From DSWT01 sp035415725 (lineage in GTDB: Bacteria > Chloroflexota > Anaerolineae > B4-G1 > SLSP01): a stretch of 64,000 nt of DNA. The notes under the pieces are model-generated. The model did not search any database, had not been told where the DNA came from, and saw nothing but the letters and a program-made list of their open reading frames with translations. Location: contig DAOOGN010000006.1 in the NCBI GenBank assembly GCA_035415725.1, positions 1 through 64,000 of the forward strand. The letters run 5' to 3'. This document shows positions 25,343-32,999 of the stretch, one piece after another. Position 1 is the stretch's first letter; each line of letters starts with the position of its first letter. Both the position numbers and the translations under genes were made by a program.

Positions 25343-28045
25343 TCATGGTTGCACGGTAAGCGTGAGTAAAACCAACTCGTCGTTGAGCAAACGCTCGCCG
25401 CGCGGCGTCGTCGCCGCAAGCCGGTCGCCGGTCAGTGGATCGTAGACGCCGGTGTACAGCGAATATTCCCCCGGCGCGGCGTTTTCAGGGATGACGATGG
25501 TGTACGCTTCGGCGACCACCTCCTTCTGTCTCCAGTGATCGGTGGTGTACAAGCCGGCCTGGGGCCAGGAGTCGCCGTGCCACAGCGTCGCATTGTCCGC
25601 TGCGCGCAGATGGTTAAAGACGGCGTACAGTTTGGCCGGCTTCTCCAGCGCCTGCCAGTAGACGGTTAGCGCGATGCTCTCGCCGGGGTGTGCGCTTTCC
25701 CGCTCAAGACGATAGCCGCGTAACCGCAGCACTTCCCCAAAGCGCACGTCCCGCCGTGTGATCGACAAGGGCGGCACGTAGTAGCGCGTCCGTGCCTCGA
25801 TGTTGAAAGTGAAAAGCTCTGCCCACTCGCCGCCGGAAGCCCCTGCACCGTCAGCCGTTTGCGGCTGCACCTGCACCCGGTAACGACCCGCCGCCAGGTC
25901 GTCAGGGAGCTGGAAAACAACGTTTTGGCGGATGACATCGCCCTTCTGCCAAACGCCCGGCGGATAAAACTCCGGTCCGAGGGCGAAAGCCCCCGCTTCC
26001 CAGCGTTCCGGCCCGACCAGACGCACCTTCACCTGCGTCGCAGAAACGGCCCCGCCAGCTTGCCACCACAGATAAAATCCCGTGGGATAGCCCTGCATGG
26101 CGTTCTCGCTGTAAGGTTGCACGCCCACCAGCGTGAGATTTCCGCCCCAGGCAGGCGTAACGTCAGCATAGTGGGGCAGGAGATCAATCAGTTCCGCCTG
26201 CGTGGCGCCCGGCGCGATGTGAAACGGCGTGAGAGGAATCCAGCCATGATCGGCGGCAGCGTCACCCATAACAATGTCTTCCCCCTCCACCTTAAGCGCC
26301 AGCGTATAATCGCCGGGGGGCAGCCCGGGCAGCAGCCAAAGTCCACAGTGCTCGTTCCACCGATCCGGCAATGCGGCGGACGACGATTGATGCAACGGAC
26401 CCAGGCCAAGCTGACGCTGCTGCCAAACATTGCCTGCGGCATCCAGCAGTCCCAGCGTCAGGCCGATGTCACGGTCGAGCCGCTGTCCCTCCAGCGCCAG
26501 CCCCACCCGCACCATAGCGCCGACCGGTCCGGCCTGCCGGTCTACCGTCGCGCGACGCAGCGTCACCCGTGAACCGAGAGCAAGGTCTGCGCGCACCTCA
26601 ACCATACCTTCGACCGGCGACAGGTACAGCCCCATCCCCGCGCGCTCGTAGACATAGTAGGTGTTCTCCGCCAACCACCGGCTCACACTATACTGCGGAT
26701 CGGCCCAATGGATCACACCGTAAGAAACCCAGATCCGCGAATGGTCACGGACGATCTGTTCCAGCCGTGGGATGTCGATGTCCGCCGCAAAGCCGGGCGG
26801 CGCAGCAGACGGCACGGCATACACCTGGATGAAATCGGGCGGCGGATAATAGTGCAGAAGCAGGGCGGGCCACGGGCCGTTCATCACCAGGGCATCTCCG
26901 GGTTCTGCCGCCGTGTGCAAGGTTTGCACACGGGTGGAGAACGTCGTATCCGGGTCGGCATACAAAATCGGCACACGCCACACCGCAAAAGCCCACAATC
27001 CACAAACCGCAAGCAGGGGCAGCCAGCGTCCGCGCAAGCGTGTCAACAAGGCAGCGATTCCGAACATCAACGCCGGGAAAATCGGTGTGAGATAGCGTGT
27101 TTCCAGGTTTTCAGGGATGAGAGAGGCCAGCCATAGCGGAACCATACCCCAAACCGCAAAGAGCATACCGGTCAACGGTTGACGACGGGCAAACCATAGC
27201 CAGCCGACGGATGTAAGTCCCAGACCCACCCATCCCGTCCATACCAACTCCGGGCGATAACCCCATACGTAAAGATCGGTAAAGACGACGCCCCATTCGC
27301 GCAGGCGCAGCGGGGAAGCCGGGAACCGCCGGATGATGTCCAGCGCCATGGCACGGATGCCCGGCGAAACGGCGACAAAAGCCGCCATAATCCCGCCGAT
27401 ACCCACCGCCGTCGCCAGCCACGGCTGGCGAATGGCGCGGGTGGCGCGCGGCAGCAGCAGCAACAGGAGCGCCTGCACCGGCCACAGGAGCACGAGGTAG
27501 TAATGAGTCATCACGGCTATCAACGACAGGACGACAAAGCCAAGCCAGTGCCGCCAATCGGGATGCTCCAGCCAGCGCAGCCAGCTTTCCATCACCAACA
27601 ACGAGAGCAGCAGGACCAGACCGTACATGCGCCCTGTGCGCCCGACCCACAGGCTAAACGGCATGACGGCGCAAAGCACGGCGCTCCACCAGCCGCCGCG
27701 TGGTCCTAACCGCCGCCCCACGCGAAAGCTCCACACGACCGTGAACACGCCGATCAGAACAGAGGGATAGCGCAACGCAAACTCACTTGTTCCGGCCAGG
27801 CGCATCCACACAGACAGCAGCAGATAATAGGCCGGCGGATGCTCACGGACGGCGCTCATCACATAGCGGATCATCGCGCCGATGGAACGGTGCGCCACGA
27901 AAAACGTGGCCACTTCGTCGAAGGTGAGATCGGCCACCCCCACCTCCCAGACCCGCAGCGCAAACGCCGGCAACAGCAGCAGCGCCATCCCCCAAACTGG
28001 CCGAGAGATCGTTGTACGCTTTCCGCGTCTAACATTCAATGCCAT
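25343..28045 (-). CDS. GT39-like membrane glycosyltransferase, array member 6
   Basis: A 900-residue protein, first gene of the array. The N-terminal domain is a GT39/PMT-2-like GT-C fold: LTFDEVATFFVAHRS (D43, E44), EHPPAYYLLLSVWMRL, LRYPSVLIGVFTV, then AVMPFSLWVGRTGRMYGLV, the strongest family match in the array. After the membrane part (to about residue 360) come an outer alpha/beta region and two or three beta-sandwich modules, the last with LTVYWQALEKPAKLYAVFNH and PGEYSLYTGVYDPLTGDRL. An inverted repeat at 26911-26933 codes VQTLHT. No strong ribosome site is seen. It may glycosylate lipids or surface proteins; specificity is unknown. Confidence 0.85.
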   Translation of the reverse strand: MALNVRRGKRTTISRPVWGMALLLLPAFALRVWEVGVADLTFDEVATFFVAHRSIGAMIRYVMSAVREHPPAYYLLLSVWMRLAGTSEFALRYPSVLIGVFTVVWSFRVGRRLGPRGGWWSAVLCAVMPFSLWVGRTGRMYGLVLLLSLLVMESWLRWLEHPDWRHWLGFVVLSLIAVMTHYYLVLLWPVQALLLLLLPRATRAIRQPWLATAVGIGGIMAAFVAVSPGIRAMALDIIRRFPASPLRLREWGVVFTDLYVWGYRPELVWTGWVGLGLTSVGWLWFARRQPLTGMLFAVWGMVPLWLASLIPENLETRYLTPIFPALMFGIAALLTRLRGRWLPLLAVCGLWAFAVWRVPILYADPDTTFSTRVQTLHTAAEPGDALVMNGPWPALLLHYYPPPDFIQVYAVPSAAPPGFAADIDIPRLEQIVRDHSRIWVSYGVIHWADPQYSVSRWLAENTYYVYERAGMGLYLSPVEGMVEVRADLALGSRVTLRRATVDRQAGPVGAMVRVGLALEGQRLDRDIGLTLGLLDAAGNVWQQRQLGLGPLHQSSSAALPDRWNEHCGLWLLPGLPPGDYTLALKVEGEDIVMGDAAADHGWIPLTPFHIAPGATQAELIDLLPHYADVTPAWGGNLTLVGVQPYSENAMQGYPTGFYLWWQAGGAVSATQVKVRLVGPERWEAGAFALGPEFYPPGVWQKGDVIRQNVVFQLPDDLAAGRYRVQVQPQTADGAGASGGEWAELFTFNIEARTRYYVPPLSITRRDVRFGEVLRLRGYRLERESAHPGESIALTVYWQALEKPAKLYAVFNHLRAADNATLWHGDSWPQAGLYTTDHWRQKEVVAEAYTIVIPENAAPGEYSLYTGVYDPLTGDRLAATTPRGERLLNDELVLLTLTVQP
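26911..26933. repeat. GTGTGCAA inverted repeat inside a gene
   Basis: CCGTGTGCAA, a three-base loop and TTGCACACGG. The same core forms the intergenic hairpin at 11099-11129, so an intergenic repeat family lies in frame in array member 6. Confidence 0.75.
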
Positions 28046-28254
28046 ATCTGCTCGCGTCGAGATGCAGTCTGATAGTCGTTCGTCGCCTGGTCATTTCTGT
28101 TTTAGCCACAGATGACACGGATTGCACTGATTTTTGTATCTATTCAGGCTAGTAAACCTGACGAAGTAACGGTAGTGGCTAAATAGTTACTGATTTTTCA
28201 TACTCGGCGTGTAAATCCGTGGCCGGTTTCTCGCCCCCCCGAAATCCTGAGGAA
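28046..28254. repeat. Intergenic region with dispersed repeat fragments
   Basis: No gene. It contains GCCACAGATGACACGGATTG and, further on, AATCCGTGGCCGG and CGAAATCCTGA; the same blocks in the same order occur at 46805-46911. Between them, GGCTAAATAGTTACTGA resembles the tail of the repeat at 7-54. Confidence 0.75.
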
Positions 28255-30441
28255 TCATGTCGCCATTCGGGTGGAGGCGTGAAAATTCGTCGCCAAAATG
28301 CACCCGAGCACCGCCAGAGCCATGCCCATCAGCCCCAGGCCCCAGCGCAGGGATGACGGAAAATAACGCATCTCCACACGATGCGCGCCGGCCGGGACAA
28401 TCACCCCACGGAACAGCCCGTCGGTGGAGTAAATCGGCGTCGGCTTGCCGTCGACCGTCGCCTGCCAACCCGGATACAGCAAATCGCTCAACACCAGCAG
28501 TGCCGGTGCGCTCGTTTCGACGTAGAACGCCGCGCGATTGGGGCCGTAAGTCAGCACTTCGATGCGCCCACTGCCCGGTGTTTCTAACGCCGGACCGTTG
28601 AGCACCGTCGCGGCCACGTCCGGCGCAAAATCGACGGCAAAGACCTGGGCATAGGCCGCTTCGAGGGTGTCCACCGGCGTTGTGTGATAAACCAGCCAGA
28701 CGCGCTGAAGCGCCTTTGTATTCAGGTGGATGTCGACCAGCGCGTCACCGAAAAACACGGGCCATATCCCATCCCCGCCAGGCAACGCGCCCTTGGGGAC
28801 GATGATATACTTTGCCCCCAGCAGACGATAGGCCGGCATCCCCTTGTGTGGAATGCCCCAGTAATACTGATTGTACGTCACGATCTCCATCGGATTACCG
28901 GTTCCCTGAGGGACCTCGAAGCCCGCCGCCATCAGCGCTGCCGGCGACCACAAGCCCCGCGCTTCGCCATCGACATCCACGCGAAACCACCCGTCGTCCG
29001 CCCGCAAATACGCCAGTGCCGCGCGGTGCGGATCGTCTGCGCTATGCGGCGCCGGTTCCACATCGGCCAGCGCACCGGTGACGACCAATTCGGTCAAGGC
29101 GAGCACGACCAATGCGGCGCGGCAGAGATGGCAACGCCGCAGCCCCAGCCCGAGCAACGCGGCAGACACGAGCACAGCCGCCGCCAGGTAAAGTCCCAGC
29201 AGCGCGCGAGAAACAGCGGCGACATTCGGCGCGAGCGCCGCCCACGCCGGTGCACGCAGCGCGATCCCTATAGCGGCCATCAGCATGGCGGCGCTCCAGG
29301 CAAAACGCGGCTTGTCCAGCAACTTCTCGACGCCTTCCGCCGCCGCCAGCGCCAGAACAAACGAGAGCACGTAGATGGCGCGGCCCGTTTTCCACGTCGC
29401 GTCGAACAGCGGCAGAGACGCCAGCAAAGGGTAAAGCGGCCCCTGCGTCCCCAGCGCCAACAGGACGGCAAGCAGGCCGGTGATCCACAAAAACGCCGTG
29501 CGCCAACGCGGACGGCCCAGCAATCCCAACAGCGCCAGTCCCAGAGCGACCATGCCGACATAGCCGCTCTCCACGCGATCCCATGGCCCCCAAAACGTCT
29601 TGCTGTTGCGCCCGTGGAAGAGCGGCGTGATGAAGTCGCGCCACATCCCCAGATGGAATTCGTATTCGCCGAGGTTGGGAGGAACGTTGGCGCGCTCGGT
29701 GTAGGGCAACCGCTCGAATCCCGGCAGCATGGCTGGCATCGCCAGCGCCACAGCGAGCAAGCCGGCCAGTACCAGCCGTCCGCCCCGACGCAGTGCGTGT
29801 GATAGTCCGGCGGCAAACACCTGCCACAGTGCGTACCCCCCCACGGTCAGCGCGCCGTAAAGCGTTGCCTGTCCGTGTCCCGAAAGCGCCAGACAGGCCA
29901 GTGCGCCGCCGGCCAGCGGGATATGCCGTGAACGCCGCAGCGCATGATCCACGGCCCAGAGCGCCCACGGCAGCCAGGCCATGGCGTCGTTGAACTGCGG
30001 GTGTCCCAGGTGCGCCACAAAGGGATCGGCGAACATGTAGGCAAGCGCGCCACTAATCGCCGCCGTCTCGCGTAATCCCCACACCGGGGAATGGCGCAGG
30101 TAGAAGTACATCCCCACGCCTGCCAGCCACAGGGTCGCCATTCCGCGCAGCGAGACGGCCCATGCCGGGACGGGACTGAGTAAAAACAGCGGCCAGTTGA
30201 GCGGGTTGAACAGTCCGTACTGCCCCTCGGCGACAATCGGATCCCCCACCATCATCCCCGTATGCCACAGCGGGATGACGCCACGCCGCAGCCAGGACGC
30301 CACGTAGGACCAGACAGGATGAAGCTGTCCCCACAGGTCGCCGCCGCCGATGGGGAAGCGATAGCCGCCCACCCACACCGGCCAGAAGAAGAGCAGCGTC
30401 GCGCCTGCCAGAAAAATCGGCACTTTCACCCTTCGGCTCAT
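28255..30441 (-). CDS. YfhO-family membrane protein
   Basis: A 728-residue polytopic protein with YfhO-like layout: a first outer loop beginning FPIGGGDLWGQLHPVWSYVA, then GQYGLFNPLNWPLFLLS, HPQFNDAMAWLPWALW, about 11-12 helices to residue 470, an outer alpha/beta domain, and the diagnostic end LVLSDLLYPGWQATVDGKPT followed by GAHRVEMRYFP and a last helix. In Firmicutes YfhO is a GT-C-type enzyme that adds sugars to lipoteichoic acid, but the precise role here is unknown. It is a single-gene unit divergent from the mannitol dehydrogenase gene. Its -10 box (TAGACT, 30451-30456) is only nine bases from the ATG, so the message may be almost leaderless. Confidence 0.85.
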   Translation of the reverse strand: MSRRVKVPIFLAGATLLFFWPVWVGGYRFPIGGGDLWGQLHPVWSYVASWLRRGVIPLWHTGMMVGDPIVAEGQYGLFNPLNWPLFLLSPVPAWAVSLRGMATLWLAGVGMYFYLRHSPVWGLRETAAISGALAYMFADPFVAHLGHPQFNDAMAWLPWALWAVDHALRRSRHIPLAGGALACLALSGHGQATLYGALTVGGYALWQVFAAGLSHALRRGGRLVLAGLLAVALAMPAMLPGFERLPYTERANVPPNLGEYEFHLGMWRDFITPLFHGRNSKTFWGPWDRVESGYVGMVALGLALLGLLGRPRWRTAFLWITGLLAVLLALGTQGPLYPLLASLPLFDATWKTGRAIYVLSFVLALAAAEGVEKLLDKPRFAWSAAMLMAAIGIALRAPAWAALAPNVAAVSRALLGLYLAAAVLVSAALLGLGLRRCHLCRAALVVLALTELVVTGALADVEPAPHSADDPHRAALAYLRADDGWFRVDVDGEARGLWSPAALMAAGFEVPQGTGNPMEIVTYNQYYWGIPHKGMPAYRLLGAKYIIVPKGALPGGDGIWPVFFGDALVDIHLNTKALQRVWLVYHTTPVDTLEAAYAQVFAVDFAPDVAATVLNGPALETPGSGRIEVLTYGPNRAAFYVETSAPALLVLSDLLYPGWQATVDGKPTPIYSTDGLFRGVIVPAGAHRVEMRYFPSSLRWGLGLMGMALAVLGCILATNFHASTRMAT

Positions 30442-30450
30442 AACCAGGGC

Positions 30451-30502
30451 AGTCTATCATACTTCACCTTCAAGTCAACAATTTTCGCAATTATGTTATA
30501 AT
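30451..30502. promoter_or_regulatory. Overlapping divergent promoters
   Basis: Minus strand: TTGACT (30473-30478), 16 bases, TAGACT (30451-30456), for the YfhO gene. Plus strand: TCAACA (30475-30480), 16 bases, TATAAT (30497-30502), for the leader and mannitol dehydrogenase gene. The two -35 boxes overlap, so polymerase binding in the two directions should compete. Confidence 0.6.
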
Positions 30503-30702
30503 CGTCGCTGTGTTTACTACCGAGGGTCGGGTATAGGACAAATTATTATGAAGCTCGGGCCGGTCTCTGACCGTGCCCGCCCACGCCTGAGTTTGCGGTA
30601 GGCTACAGCCGAGGGGCGGACCACTACAAAAGCACAGAGACATACTCCGTGCACACGACCTGCTGAAAATTCCGGACAAACTCCAGGGCAGAAGAGAATA
30701 AT
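30503..30702 (+). ncRNA. Structured untranslated leader or small RNA candidate, unassigned
   Basis: About 190 bases between a TATAAT box and the dehydrogenase gene with no credible ORF. Visible structure: the stem CGGGC-CGGUC, UCU loop, GACCG-(U)GCCCG at about 30555-30578; a possible outer pairing CUACCG (30517-30522) with CGGUAG (30596-30601); and a hairpin GCAC..GAG/CUC..GUGC at about 30632-30652. GUCUCUG inside the first hairpin is exactly complementary to CAGAGAC downstream, so two folds are mutually exclusive. It matches no riboswitch or 6S pattern that I recognise. Confidence 0.35.
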
Positions 30703-31905
30703 GTGACGACGATGAAGTCAGTGGTTATGTTTGGCGCGGGCTGTGTGGGACGGGGATTCCTGGGACAACTCCTCAGCGAGTCTGGCTATGCCCTCACGTT
30801 TGTAGAGATCGATGAGCCGTTGATCGCTGCGTTGAACGCACGCGGTGGTTATACACTGCGTCTGGTCGACAACGACTGGAGCCAAGATATTAACATTCCC
30901 GTGACGCGGACGCTGTACTCGCAGGCGGATGAGACGTTGGTGACGACATTGGCCGAGACATCGCTGATCACCACCGCCGTCGGCGTCCGGTCACTGCCCG
31001 ACATTGCGCCGATCATCGCGGCAGGCATCGTCTGCCGGGCTGAACGCGAGGTAGCATCGCCGCTCAATGTGCTGATCGGCGAAAATATGCAGAACGCCGC
31101 TGCGACGTTCCGGGCGATGGTGCTGCAACACGTCCCCTCCGCGTACCATGCCTATGCAGAGGCGCACGTGGGTTTCGTGGACGTCGTTATCGGGCGCACG
31201 ATCCCCAAACCCACACCCGCCATGCGGGCCGCAGATTACAGCCTGATCGTGGCGGATGCGTACAAAAAGCTGCCGGTGAACCGTCCACGTTTCGTCGGCC
31301 CCCTGCCGGAGATCGTAGGATTGATCCCTGCCGACAACTTCACCGCCTACATTGAACGCAAGTTGTATTTGCATAACTGTGGACACGCCATCCTTGGCTA
31401 TCTAGGCTACCTGCGCGGGCATGATCTGAGCGTAGAAGCGCTCGAAGACCCGTTTATCTACGACGTGTTGACGCGCGCCTTCGCCGAGGTGCGGGGCAGC
31501 TTTCTTACGGTACATCGCATGGAGGCCGCCGAGCTGGACGACTTCATCGCCGAACTGCTCAAGGGCTTCGCCAATCGCGCCCTGGCCGATACGGTCGTTC
31601 GCCTGGCGCGCGATCCACTGCGCAAACTCGGCCCCCAGGAGCGGCTAGTAGGAGCAGCGCGCCAGGTCGAAAAGGCCGGCCTCATCCCCGACGCGCTCAG
31701 TCTCGCCATGGCCGCTGCTTATTGCTACGACTATGCGGACGATCCCCTGGCCGTTGAGTTGCAACGGCGTATCACTGCCGAGGGGCTGAAAGCCGTGATG
31801 ACCGACGTCAGCGGCATCCATCCCGATGAGCCACTGGGGAAACTTATTCATCAGCAGTACGCAGTCCTAACTGCATATCAACATCTGAAAGGAGAATCTC
31901 TATGA
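30703..31905 (+). CDS. Mannitol-1-phosphate 5-dehydrogenase-like protein
   Basis: A 400-residue cytoplasmic polyol dehydrogenase. The N-terminal NAD-binding motif is VVMFGAGCVGRGFLGQLLSE, as in MtlD, and the polyol-specific catalytic segment is IERKLYLHNCGHAILGYLG with the conserved Lys and Asn-x-Gly-His. The expected reaction interconverts mannitol 1-phosphate and fructose 6-phosphate; altronate or other uronate dehydrogenases of the same superfamily are alternatives. GTG at 30703 has AGAAGAG upstream; ATG at 30712 is also possible. Its stop overlaps the next start (ATGA). A structured leader precedes it. Confidence 0.85.
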   Translation: MTTMKSVVMFGAGCVGRGFLGQLLSESGYALTFVEIDEPLIAALNARGGYTLRLVDNDWSQDINIPVTRTLYSQADETLVTTLAETSLITTAVGVRSLPDIAPIIAAGIVCRAEREVASPLNVLIGENMQNAAATFRAMVLQHVPSAYHAYAEAHVGFVDVVIGRTIPKPTPAMRAADYSLIVADAYKKLPVNRPRFVGPLPEIVGLIPADNFTAYIERKLYLHNCGHAILGYLGYLRGHDLSVEALEDPFIYDVLTRAFAEVRGSFLTVHRMEAAELDDFIAELLKGFANRALADTVVRLARDPLRKLGPQERLVGAARQVEKAGLIPDALSLAMAAAYCYDYADDPLAVELQRRITAEGLKAVMTDVSGIHPDEPLGKLIHQQYAVLTAYQHLKGESL

Positions 31906-32996
31906 AAAGCATCGTTCATGTCTTTGTGGCTCTTGTCATCGTTTTAACGCTGGCGGCCAGTATCGGCACGTCCTCGCGGACGAGGCCAACCGCAGCCGCC
32001 TCGGTGCCGCCGATCCCGCAAGTCGAGAATACGGCCACCAATCTCCTCATCGACGGCAATATGGAGATGCAACCTTACCCGTGGTATTATCCCAACCACT
32101 ACGTCGCTCCGTACTGGAAGCGGTTATGGTACTATTATTCAGTGATGCCAGAATATGATGATACACGCACGGCGCGAGTTCATTATGAAGGACTCCATGC
32201 CCAGGTGTATTTCAAATGGGGGCCGGCCTATCAAGCCGGCATTTACCAGGTGGTCACAGGATTGACGCAGTGCACTCCTTATGAATTATCCGCCTACGGG
32301 CGCAACCACTCGGTAGAAGGGGCACTGCCCCACGCCCGTGTCGGGCTTGACCCCGAAGGAACGCAATTGACACCGGGCGACGATGGCGGCTTTTTCTCCT
32401 TTCCATCCTACATGGCCTGGTCCGCCGAGCAAACCCAACTCTTCGTGTGGGAAAAACTCACCGTGCAAGCCGAACCCATCGGTGATCGTTTGACCGCCAT
32501 CCTTTACGCATCGCCGCAGCCCCCAAGCGGCCCTCAGCAGCCTTACTATGACACGTACTGGGACGCCGCCGAGTTGGTGCAAACCACATTCCCCAACAAC
32601 CGCCTGCCGGCGCCGAGCACGTGGTCACCGTCAGATTTTATCTACGCTGTGCAGACCACCACAAGCACTGACTCGTTGACCATCCAATGGAAAACCCAGT
32701 CCCCGGCATCCACTCAGGTACGGTACGAAATCGTGCCCTACCAGGCGCCCATTTCATCCACGATTCTGATCTCACTTACCTACCGCACTTACTTGCCCGT
32801 CGTCGCCAAGTCGCCGAATCCGAGCACTTTCACCCGCTACACGGAGCTGAATACGACTCCTATCATCGACCACCAAGCTGTCATCGGGGGAATACAAGCT
32901 GGCGACACCGTAATCTTCGTGCCGCTGTCCCGCCGCCCCACAAGCAGTGGATGCACTACAGAGACTTATACGCCGGTGATCGTCAAATTTCGATAG
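31902..32996 (+). CDS. Secreted protein of unknown function with YLPVV motif
   Basis: A 364-residue exported protein: an N-terminal signal (KSIVHVFVALVIVLTLAASI) followed by a Ser/Thr/Pro/Ala-rich stretch. The central part (NLLIDGNMEMQPYPWYYPNH, then YHVTGL-like and CTPYELSAYGRNHS blocks) looks like a carbohydrate-binding jelly-roll module; the C-terminal part includes SLTIQWKTQSPASTQVRYEI, like a fibronectin or purple-phosphatase N-terminal domain, interrupted by YRTYLPVVAKS, a motif that elsewhere ends Chloroflexota secreted proteins. AAAGGAGAA precedes the ATG, which overlaps the dehydrogenase stop. The next gene begins three bases after its stop. Function unknown. Confidence 0.75.
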   Translation: MKSIVHVFVALVIVLTLAASIGTSSRTRPTAAASVPPIPQVENTATNLLIDGNMEMQPYPWYYPNHYVAPYWKRLWYYYSVMPEYDDTRTARVHYEGLHAQVYFKWGPAYQAGIYQVVTGLTQCTPYELSAYGRNHSVEGALPHARVGLDPEGTQLTPGDDGGFFSFPSYMAWSAEQTQLFVWEKLTVQAEPIGDRLTAILYASPQPPSGPQQPYYDTYWDAAELVQTTFPNNRLPAPSTWSPSDFIYAVQTTTSTDSLTIQWKTQSPASTQVRYEIVPYQAPISSTILISLTYRTYLPVVAKSPNPSTFTRYTELNTTPIIDHQAVIGGIQAGDTVIFVPLSRRPTSSGCTTETYTPVIVKFR

Positions 32997-32999
32997 GCC

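Noticed and set aside
13794..28045. Array interpreted as a biosynthetic cluster for one defined polysaccharide
   Set aside because: There are no nucleotide-sugar synthesis, flippase or polymerase genes beside it, so only a general glycosylation role is supported.
28684..29802. 372-codon plus-strand frame
   Set aside because: Antisense to the YfhO-type gene; Arg/Gln/His-rich composition without domain signal.
30503..30702. 6S RNA, RNase P RNA, tmRNA or a known riboswitch
   Set aside because: None of the conserved cores of these RNAs that I know is present; kept only as an unassigned candidate.
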